Below the pieces are notes generated by a model that was not told the DNA's origin, made no database searches, and worked only from the letters and a program-made list of their open reading frames with translations. Both the position numbers and the translations under genes were made by a program. Below, piece after piece: positions 55,681 through 64,000 of a stretch of 64,000 nucleotides of DNA. Each line of letters starts with the position of its first letter. The first letter of the stretch is position 1. The DNA is from Plotosus lineatus (taxonomy: Eukaryota; Chordata; Actinopteri; Siluriformes; Plotosidae): the NCBI GenBank assembly GCA_024760905.1, contig CM045745.1, positions 7,813,782-7,877,781 of the forward strand, read 5' to 3'.

Positions 55681-56413
55681 TATACTAAACTCCTTTATAA
55701 TTTCATACAGACTTTTGGAACACCAAAGTATGAGATTCCTAATCCAAAAAAAAAAAAAAAAAAAACGCAACGGGTTTTCAGGAAGCCGTTTCCCCACCTT
55801 TGCCACAATCACTGATTTTAAGTGCTGACACTTTGCTCACTTGAAAGTTACACATTCAATACACTGGGTGTTGATATTGCTGTGCAATGGTGGTGAGGGT
55901 AGAGGCCGCGGTAGACGAGGCCAGCTAATTAGAAAAGTGCAGCACATCACGGGAAAAAAAAAAAAAAAAAAAAAAAAAAGTCCAAAAACCTTGTGTTGAT
56001 TGACAGCTCAAACCATTTAATATCTTTCCTTTAAAGCGAGTTCACGACACGCCATTCCTCAGCTCTTGTACACCCACTCACATGAGCACTTGGAGCGCAG
56101 CTGCATTTCTGACTTGAGTAAATAAAACATTAAAGTCTAATTTAATAGTGTAAACGAAATGAGAATCCTCACATATCTTTCATTGTGCAATGCTGTACTT
56201 CCACAAATACGTGTTCGGGAGGTTAGATAAATAAAGCAAGTTGCGATTGTCATCCAGTTAACTGAACACCAGACTCGAGTTTCATGTTCAAACTCGACTG
56301 CCAATTTTAGAGCTCTACGGTACATATTTTTGCCAGCCCTGTTATATTGGATGAGTAATAAATAAATAAATGAATAAAGTAATGAATAAATAAATAACCA
56401 AATATAATATTTT
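55681..56413. other. Unassigned stretch with poly-A runs
   Basis: A-runs at 55745-55765 and 55957-55979. No gene recognised. Confidence 0.45.
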
Positions 56414-56580
56414 TTATTCATTCATTTTCTAAGCCAATAATCCTAAATAAGGTCAAGAGGATGCTGTCGCCCATCTCAGTCGATTCCAGGAGAGGGCGAG
56501 GTACACCCTTGACAGCTCACCAGGCCATCGCAGGGCCAACACTCACACAACCATTTTCACACACGCACGCACACGCAAAC

Positions 56581-56653
<73 letters not shown>

Positions 56654-56729
56654 GACACATGCAAGCACGCACACACACACACACACACACACGTACACGC
56701 ACACACATGGAAGCATGCACACACATGCA

Positions 56730-56772
<43 letters not shown>

Positions 56773-57131
56773 GCACATGCATGTACATGCGCACACGCAC
56801 ACACATTCACACACACGCACGCACACACATGCAAGCACGCACGCACACACACACACACGCATACACATATGCATGCACGCGCACACACATGCAAGCACGC
56901 GCGCACACACACACACACGCACGTACATGCATGCACACACGCACACACACACCCCTAGGGGAGATTTGAAACAGCTAATTATCCTACTGTGCATGTTTGT
57001 GGACTGTACAAGGAAACCAGACAACCCGGATGAAACCCATGCAAGCACAAGGAGGACATACAAACTCCACACAGGCTGGGAATCAAACCAAGGCCGTCTT
57101 GCCTTGAGGCGGACGTTCCAAACACTACAGC
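56414..57131 (-). mobile_element. V-SINE-like element expanded by a 400-bp (CA)n tract
   Basis: The two SINE halves lie at 56414-56549 (tail ATTCATTCATTTTCTAAG, GATGCTGTCGCCCATCTCAG) and 56954-57131 (GGGGAGATTTGAAACAGC, CAAACTCCACACAGG, head end). Between them, at the point where other copies read CATTCACACTCAC, a compound CA/GCAC/ATGC repeat of about 400 bp has grown. Confidence 0.88.
56550..56953. repeat. Compound (CA)n minisatellite-like tract
   Basis: CA runs broken by GCACGC, ACATGCAAGC and ATGCATGC units, some repeated at irregular spacing. Confidence 0.97.
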
Positions 57132-57275
57132 TGTATAATATTTTTGTCTTGTTTATTATTATTATTATTATTTGGGTTTTTCTGAAGTACTTCAGACTCT
57201 TGTAAAAATCTGATGTTTTCAATCATTTATGCACAAATATAAAATATATAATGGGTTCATATATAAAGGGTTGTA

Positions 57276-57518
57276 GATTGAGATGGTTTGGACATGTACA
57301 GAGGAGGGATAGTGAGTATATTGGTAGTAGGATGCTGAGGTTGGAACTACCAGGCAGAAGGTCTAGAGGAAGACTAAAGAGAAAATTTATGGATGTAGTG
57401 AAGGCGGACATGAAGGTCGTTGGAGTAAGAGTAGAAGATGCGGAGGATAGGGTGAGATGGAGGCAGATCATTTGCTGTGGAGACCCCTGAAGGGAACAGC
57501 CGAAAGAAAAAGAAGACG
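57276..57518 (+). mobile_element. RTE-X LINE 3' fragment, 17-bp TSD
   Basis: ATATATAAAGGGTTGTA is duplicated at 57259-57275 and 57519-57535. Encodes CRLRWFGHVQRRDSEYIGS and RFMDVVK-like RKFMDVVKADMKVVGVR without stops; tail ATTTGCTGTGGAGACCCC, GAACAGCCGAAAG. Confidence 0.95.
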
Positions 57519-57535
57519 ATATATAAAGGGTTGTA

Positions 57536-58666
57536 TGTTGTGTCTTTGCCCTCTGACCTTTAGAGGAAAAATGTGGTGAAGCTGAATATTTTGATAAAGT
57601 ATGTAAAACAAACTCTAACATTTTTTTAATTACTTTTTTTATTTCGTTTTATAAAAGTTATGTTCCATCCCTGAAAATAAGTTCCTTTTATTTTAAACAT
57701 CACCTGTACAGGTATTTGAACTAAAACATGAAGCTCTCGGTCATTGTTACGCAGAGCACAGTTTATACGAGCACCGACTCCGGCTGCCATCTGTGCGAGC
57801 CACAGTCCATTCATCTCAACCGGGAAGCACGTTACAGCCGACAAAGACAAACATTAAAAGACCTAGCAGTAGATTAATCATTAACACAAACAAACAAACC
57901 ACTTTAAATTACTTCAGGGTTTTGTGCTTGAGATTATTAGCAGCAACATATTTTGCATATTGAAGAGAAATTCATTACACTTTAATGCATTGCTTATTTC
58001 TTTTCTTTCTGAACCAAAACTTCATCATATTCCCAAATCATACCATATTTTTCATTCTTTTTTAAAACAACCTTCAGTCCTAAAAGAAATATAAGAGAAG
58101 TCTGAATACTAACACCGTCACCATCGGCCAATCGGAAATCAAACTTAAACATCTGTGCATTGTGGTGGTCTGACGAGCTCACCATTGGCCGTGATATGCT
58201 CTAGCCTCTGTGTGACCTTACAGGTTGGCAGAGGGAGTAGTGAGTAAAACAAGAAACACACTCATCCATACCGATGTGGATATCGTGTGCTTTTCCTCAC
58301 TTTGAAATAAAACCTGATTATGATCATCAGCACAACGTTAAATAAAGTGTGACTGAAAGTGACCCAGCTGATTTTCAGCCCTGCCTGATTCCGTTCATCC
58401 CACAGATCATATCATACATAATGTGCCTGAATCATCAACCCAATGGAAAGAAACTGGAGTGCGTCTGAAAACAAAGAAAATTTAAAAATAAATAAATCAA
58501 TCTGACTCCTCCTGGAAAGAGCGGGGACTTCCAGCGATGATTTCACTGCAATGAATCATAATGTGGGATAAAGTGCGGTGTATTAAACGTAATGTCAGAA
58601 GCAGCTATCAGTGGAAATCAGCATACAAGCCCCGTACAACGGATGGCAATGGGGAAGGGGGAGGGG

Positions 58667-58706
<40 letters not shown>

Positions 58707-59144
58707 ATGTAATGTGTCCTTGGGTTTACTTAGACCGTTTGGTCTTGCAAAAGTCTTCACACAGCTTGAAGATCTGCTCATTCTCATGTTCAATAATCGT
58801 ATAGCAGCAATAAAATCTTTTAGAATTTTATGGATGCAAAAAGTTTCGGGTTTTTTTTTGTTCCCTCCCCCACACAAAACAGTATTCGATGACATAACGA
58901 AAAGTAATTGTGCAGGTGGAAAAAGCTTCGTTATTGAAAGCGGTAAGAGGAGAATGGTCAGAGTGCTTCAGACAGGAAGAACACAGTAACTCGATCACTT
59001 ATACTCATAATGAACAGGAAAAAAAAAAAAAATGCTGGATACCTGAGTGAATGGGCTGCAACCTGCTATTAGCAAAAGACCCGACGCTTTCCACTTGTAC
59101 CAGCCAAGAACAGCATCATGCAGCAAATCACAAATATTTAAATA
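57536..59144. other. Unassigned stretch
   Basis: Poly-A at 58669-58703. Minus-strand frames at 57626-57850 (74 codons) and 57994-58185 (63 codons) look protein-like but match nothing I know. No splice pattern confirmed. Confidence 0.4.
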
Positions 59145-59260
59145 CAGGTATACCTCGGCTTACATCCTCAATTGGTTCCAAGAGAAATTACACAGATCGA
59201 AAACGACTTAACTCGAATTAGCTTGTCTCTAGGTTAACCTAGCCTAGGCTCGGCCAAATG
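59145..59260. mobile_element. Tigger-type left end fragment
   Basis: TA then CAGGTATACCTCGGCTTACA, CCTCAATTGGTTCCAAG: a pogo/Tigger terminus. It fades out before the next MITE. Confidence 0.6.
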
Positions 59261-59285
59261 TACTTGTATTTATATAAAATATACA

Positions 59286-59448
59286 CAGGGATCCCTCGCT
59301 ACTCCGCGCTTCATTTCATGCGGCTTCAGTGCATCGCGGTTTAAAAAATAAATAAATAAATAAATATGAATCAAATTAAAAAATAAGGAAATTAAGGAAG
59401 AATAGGTGGAAAAGTTAAGGAAAATGTCACAAAAACAAGGCCAATTAT

Positions 59449-59485
<37 letters not shown>

Positions 59486-59963
59486 CAAACTCAAAACGAA
59501 TAACAACCCAAAATCTCCCGTGAAAACTGGATACATTGTTGCATCTGTGTGTGCGCGCGTCTACGCAGCCACGCCCACCTCTGCCGGAGTCTAGTATTAA
59601 GTGTACCTCAGGATCATATTTCATACTTAAATTTATGATCTATCTTTCTGTAGATTTTATTCCATTTCTATTTCTACTTGTTCCTCAATTTCATTTCACT
59701 TTCAACCTTGGACATGTTGATATCGTTTGCAAAACGAATGTTGGTAAGTTGGAGAGCGTCTGTATTTAGATTTTATTTACATCTTATGTTATTTTTTCAA
59801 TGTTTAATTGTTATTATAAGCATTTATAGCATTGGATATGTATTCATTGATATTATATACACATACTAGCATACATGTAGGTATACATCAGTTGGGGTGG
59901 GGGGTGTTCCTACTTTGAGGATTTAGATGGTCCCAATTAACCTCGGAAAGTCGGGGATCCCTG
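59286..59963. mobile_element. Tigger-like MITE family 1 with nested fragment
   Basis: Ends CAGGGATCCCTCGCTACTCC and AAGTCGGGGATCCCTG (then TA). 678 bp, about 190 bp longer than other copies because an unrelated block (about 59565-59762) ends with GTAAGTTGGAGAGCGTCTG, the terminus of MITE family 2. Confidence 0.82.
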
Positions 59964-60013
59964 TATTTATAAAATATTTAATATACCAAATATATATATA
60001 TATATATAATATA

Positions 60014-60478
60014 CAGAAAGCCCCCATTATTTGTGGGGGTGACCCCCCCCTGGCCCCGCGGATCCTGGAAATCCGAATCATTGACGCAGTTTTAAAATCC
60101 TATGTATTATATTACATACACTTAAATATGCTTCTTAAACAGGTACTATAGACAGTCTTACTCATTAATACAGTAATAATGCAGTAAAACGTGGTCATGC
60201 TTCAGTAAAAACTTTGTAATTTTGTATTGTGATAATATTAGAAATAAATAAAGCGCTTAGACTCCTTAATAGAAGCTAGAGAACATGCAGGGCGTTTGAG
60301 TGACATCATAGGGCTGCAATAATCATTAATCACACAAAAAAAAAAAAAAAAAAACGTGAATTCACAATTCAAGCAATCACATTGATGGCATGTGCGCAAA
60401 GGAGAAAAAAAAAAAAAAAGAGAGAGATGTGCACATCTGCAACCAACCAGCAGAGCGGAAAAACAAAAGCTCTCAAAT
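60014..60478. mobile_element. Tigger-like MITE family 3, right end missing
   Basis: TA then CAGAAAGCCCCCATTATTTG, CCCGCGGATCCTGG, GAACATGCAGGGCGTTTGAG to AGCAGAGCGGAAAAACAAAAG; then A-rich low complexity. Confidence 0.82.
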
Positions 60479-60858
60479 AAAAATTAAAAAAAAAAAAAAA
60501 TGACATTACCAAGTATTCATATTCATATTCAAATACATTTTTGCTGTATTCGCCCCATGTCTGACTTTGACCCCAATAGATTTGCAGTGTTGGTATCAAC
60601 TCAGGCTATTCGGGATGGGTGAGGACTATGATCAGATCCACACGGGTTAAACTGGAAGCTGGACTTGTTCCACAGTGATCCTTGTGATGAATTAAAGCAG
60701 GCCCAAGAGCTTAATTTAACATTGAGGTGTTTATTTGATTGGACTTGATCAAAGTGAAATCAAAAATCTTTGCTATTAAATATTCATGATTCAATAATTA
60801 TTTTTCCTATAATAAAAATAAAGCTACATTAAATGAGTAAATATGAAATGATATAATA

Positions 60859-60903
<45 letters not shown>

Positions 60904-60909
60904 CGTGCA

Positions 60910-60960
<51 letters not shown>

Positions 60961-61543
60961 GATACATAAATATGAAATACTGCTAATACTACTACCCCTA
61001 CTACTCATAATCCTACTATTACAAGTCTATGTGGAGTAAGTGTGTAAGTGTAGTTACACTGCGCAAAGTTTTGGGGCCTAATGATGGCTACATGGTTGTG
61101 CTGGGCCAAAGAAGAAAAAAAAAAAAAAAAACAACCCTTTGATCAGCAACACAGAGCCTCTAGTCTTAAATTTGTTGTTCTAATTATCATTTCCATACAC
61201 AAAAAGGATACGTCCTTCACTTGATGGCTAAGACAAACCACCAAAATGTAAACCTTGAAAAAAAAAATTCCCCCAAAAAAGGCTTTTATTCCCCCCAAAG
61301 AGAGACGAATGACAGTAATCAGTTGTCCAAACACTGCAAATGTATTAACAGCTTAATTATGGGGAGTCTCTGTATGCTGTGTGACAGATAAACTTGTCAG
61401 TCAAACAGGTTAAATAATTAAGTACCACAATAGCGTGTTCAACTAAAATAAAGGTCATAGACATATGAAAACATATTTATCAACCTCCACCTGCTTTTCT
61501 AAAGAATATCACAAACTTGAAAAAAAAATTTACATACATACAT

Positions 61544-61555
<12 letters not shown>
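60479..61555. other. Unassigned stretch with (AT)n/(GT)n
   Basis: Compound (AT)n(GT)n(AT)n at 60861-60954. No gene recognised. Confidence 0.45.

Positions 61556-61616
<61 letters not shown>
61556..61616. repeat. (AT)n microsatellite
   Basis: About 29 AT units directly before a MITE family 2 end. Confidence 0.98.
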
Positions 61617-61619
<3 letters not shown>

Positions 61620-61623
<4 letters not shown>

Positions 61624-62069
61624 CACTCCCAGACTTACGTTTTTAATTGGTTCTGGACGGCCGAACACAAGTTAACGTAAGTGACGTATGACGTGTGACA
61701 TATGACGCTCATACTGTACTATACATCCATAAATACCATTACCGTATCTCATAAAACACCCCTAAATCAATTATTATAACATAACATTGTAAAATAACAT
61801 CAAATATATCAAATAATATCAACATTAATTTCAAATAAATTAAATTCAAGGAAAATAATTTCAAATTGATAAATTTTAATCAAATTCACTCGTGAAATAT
61901 CAAATACAGTATCAAATATAACCTTTAACATTCACAATGATGCGATTTTCTGCTTGTAAATGGTTCCGATGGTTGACGGCTGGTCACATGACATGAAGCC
62001 GAGCTGACTCACTTCACATGAAGCTTAAAACAGCCAATCAACGCTCACAATATGTGAGGCGCTTGAAAC
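61620..62069. mobile_element. MITE family 2, right part missing
   Basis: CAGACACTCCCAGACTTACG, GGTTCTGGACGGCCGAACAC to CGCTCACAATATGTGAGGCG; truncated by the compound microsatellite at 62070-62190. Confidence 0.85.
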
Positions 62070-62466
<397 letters not shown>

Positions 62467-62539
62467 ATATATTAATACGACATTAGTGCTACTTGGTCCG
62501 TCGTCACTTTGGTCAGTTTTTTTTATCTTTTACAGTTAA

Positions 62540-63364
62540 AGGGAACCTGTACCCAAAATTTACAGCATTCAAAAAATGTCCAGTATACTTTATTATTAAC
62601 TTTTAAACATCGCGTGATGTCGGTAATTTATTTATAAGTCCACGTTTCCTTTTCTTCTATATGACATTCTTTGCTCATGAAGGTTGAGCGTGCGGACATG
62701 TTGGCTTCTTTTCACCGGGGTTAAAGGTCATTGTGACGTAACATCGTTGACAGTCGTACAGCAAATTGCAGAATGTCAGTATATTTTCCTCAAGCAATTC
62801 ATGTTCTTTACAACAATAGCACTCCTGATCGTTTTTTTTTTTTTTTTGACGCACGCTTTTTCCACAAGAGCACCAAATATCTGCTGGTTGTTTGCTACGA
62901 TTTTCCCGTGTAAGAACTTCAGCCGACTCTCCAATATCGTCCTCCGAGTCGTCACTTTCCTGGTCGGATTTCACTAAATGTGGATAGTCTTTCTTCAGTG
63001 GTTCATATAAATAACCTTCAAATCCTTCTACGAAATTGTCTTCGTCCATGGTTTAAAAAAAAACTACTATAATGTCTGTTTTTTCCAAGTTTCCGTGAGC
63101 TTGTGTTGTATATATATCAGGTATATAGCCTTACGTTTACATTGCAATCTCGCAGTTCCGGTCGAGGATTTGTCAACGATATGACGTCACTTCAAATACG
63201 CCGTTTTAAAACTCCTGTGCTCTGAAGCTTGACGTTAGTGAAGCCCTTAAATCGCTTAAAGTTGGTTTGTAAGAGAATATAAGACACGCCTTATAGGTGT
63301 ATTGTCACTAGCTATACATAATACATCAAATTAGATATATGAGCGCTTTCACTACAGGTACCCT
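62540..63364 (-). mobile_element. Kolobok/T2-like TTAA element carrying a gene
   Basis: TTAA at 62536-62539 and 63365-63368. Left end AGGGAACCTGTACCC after TTAA A; the right end reversed is AGGGTACCTGTAGTG, so TTAAAGGGWACCTGTA is shared with one mismatch. TTAAAGGR-type ends define the T2/Kolobok group of vertebrate elements. The 825-bp interior has no transposase but holds the frame at 62675-63049. Confidence 0.72.
62675..63049 (-). CDS. P2X7 C-terminal (ballast) domain-like protein, 124 aa
   Basis: Single open frame from ATG at 63049. The N-terminus has an acidic stretch with FEGYLYEPLKKDY and SDDSEDD, then the cysteine motif WCSCGKSV (about residues 84-91), ECYCCKEHELLEEN, and DCQRCYVTMTF near the end. 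The order Y-x-Y/F-E-P, W-C-x-C-G, E-C-x-C-C-x-E matches the cysteine-rich ballast domain of the P2X7 ATP receptor's cytoplasmic tail and the stand-alone fish and invertebrate proteins with that domain. In P2X7 these cysteines bind zinc. Here there are no membrane segments and no channel part. The usual following R/Q...CV..IR..FP part is absent, so it is truncated or continues in a spliced exon. A poly-lysine insertion follows the first Cys pair. It sits wholly between the two ends of the TTAA element. Confidence 0.62.
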   Translation of the reverse strand: MDEDNFVEGFEGYLYEPLKKDYPHLVKSDQESDDSEDDIGESAEVLTRENRSKQPADIWCSCGKSVRQKKKKNDQECYCCKEHELLEENILTFCNLLYDCQRCYVTMTFNPGEKKPTCPHAQPS

Positions 63365-63410
63365 TTAACTTTGTCTGCTTGGACATCATGAATTACAGTT
63401 AAATTGTTAT

Positions 63411-63720
63411 TACTGTATACTCACGGATTAGCATCAAACCCGGAAGTTACTGGCACGTGATTCAAATTTAGCCAATGACTGAGGGCTGTTCTTTCTCCCT
63501 CCTGCTGATTGGTTGCAGATGATGTGTACACCTCTTTTTTTTTCTTCTTCGCACACAAGTTATCAACATGACTGCTTGAATTGTGATTTCACGTTTTTTT
63601 TTTTTCTTTTTTTTTTTTTTTTAGTGTGTGTTTTTATTGATTATTTATGCCTTATGATGTCACTCAAACGCCCTGCATCTTCTCTAACTTCTGGTGGGGC
63701 GCTTGCATTGAAGTGTCATA
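63411..63720 (-). mobile_element. Tigger-like MITE family 3, right half, inverted
   Basis: On the minus strand: AGAGAAGATGCAGGGCGTTTG, AATCACGTGCCAGTAACTTC, TAATCCGTGAGTA, matching 47555-47790. A T-run and the segment from 63720 onward interrupt the left half. Confidence 0.72.
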
Positions 63721-64000
63721 TCTTCGGCGACGGCGGACTGTTCATTTTATTTTTTGCTGACACAGGGGCCTGTATCGGGTTGGATTTTTCCGGACCTCCC
63801 ATAAAAATGCCGACAAATTCCGGTGGGAGACTCAACAATCTACATCCAAAATGACCAACACAATGGTGCTCAGAGTAGTTCTGACAGTGATGGAACCTTA
63901 TCTGTTTGAGTGCAGTGTACAGTCAGTCAGACTAAAGGACTGCAACAATGGTCTTTTTATACCGGGGCGCGAGGCCAAATTCCATCATTTCACTATTAGA
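63721..64000. other. Unassigned window end
   Basis: Nothing recognised; GGATTTTTCCGGACCTCCC may be a further degraded MITE piece. Confidence 0.35.

Noticed and set aside
56557..57222. 221-codon minus frame and sister frames over the CA tract
   Set aside because: Val-Cys repeats are translations of (GT)n; not a gene.
57626..58185. Two minus-strand frames of 74 and 63 codons that might be exons
   Set aside because: Sequence looks protein-like but matches nothing I know and I could not pair splice sites with confidence.

Overview
This is animal (eukaryotic) genomic DNA, almost certainly from a ray-finned fish. The evidence is the two spliced exons of a vertebrate calcium/calmodulin-dependent protein kinase II (CaMKII) gene, the mix of Tc1/mariner, Tigger/pogo, hAT, piggyBac-like, Kolobok-like, RTE-X, L1 and Penelope-like repeats, many tRNA-derived SINEs of teleost type, and very abundant (AT)n and (CA)n microsatellites. 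The species cannot be read from the sequence. There is no bacterial operon, no CRISPR array and no intact long host reading frame.

Host gene. Two short exons on the minus strand, 14194-14253 (60 bp) and 3929-3983 (55 bp), have correct splice sites and join in frame. They encode part of the kinase N-lobe of CaMKII and correspond to exons 3 and 4 of vertebrate CAMK2 genes. The peptide (KHPNI in exon 3, [11 protein letters not shown] in exon 4) fits the delta or gamma paralogue. Intron 3 is therefore 3984-14193. Everything above 14254 is probably intron 2 (at least 49.7 kb) and everything below 3929 is intron 4. I did not find exon 2 or exon 5.

Mobile DNA. Most of the rest is layered transposons. 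(1) 1-14 kb: composite SINEs, a Tc1-type relic, (GT)n/(CA)n beside exon 4, a piggyBac-like MITE, a Tigger deletion derivative, a Tc1 element split by a MITE, and a Tigger-like MITE 63 bp from exon 3. (2) 14-35 kb: V-SINE-like copies, RTE-X 3' fragments with clear target-site duplications, L1 ORF1 and I/Nimb-type LINE relics, a hAT MITE, and two perfect 63-65 bp palindromes. (3) 35-46 kb: nested Tigger-like MITEs with a SINE inside, a 2-kb RTE-X copy with a nearly whole reverse transcriptase, Penelope-like terminal repeats, and a full-length 1.56-kb Tc1 element. (4) 46-57 kb: SINE, hAT-in-SINE, a 0.92-kb Tigger-like MITE, and a 1.34-kb PIF/Harbinger-like element. (5) 57-64 kb: more MITEs, a Penelope-like terminal repeat with a hammerhead ribozyme, and a TTAA-flanked Kolobok/T2-like element that carries a P2X7 C-terminal (ballast) domain reading frame.

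The parts connect as follows. The RTE-X LINE and the commonest SINE (type A here) share their 3' tail, so RTE-X probably supplied the machinery for that SINE. A sister SINE (type B) has the same tRNA-like head but the tail of the V-SINE-like copies. The strongest items for a second look are the P2X7-domain transposon at 62536-63368, the hammerhead ribozymes at 62201-62255 and 34600-34654, the SINE 5'-junction palindrome at 29178-29563, the palindrome at 27377-27510, and the CaMKII exons with their microsatellite and MITE neighbours.
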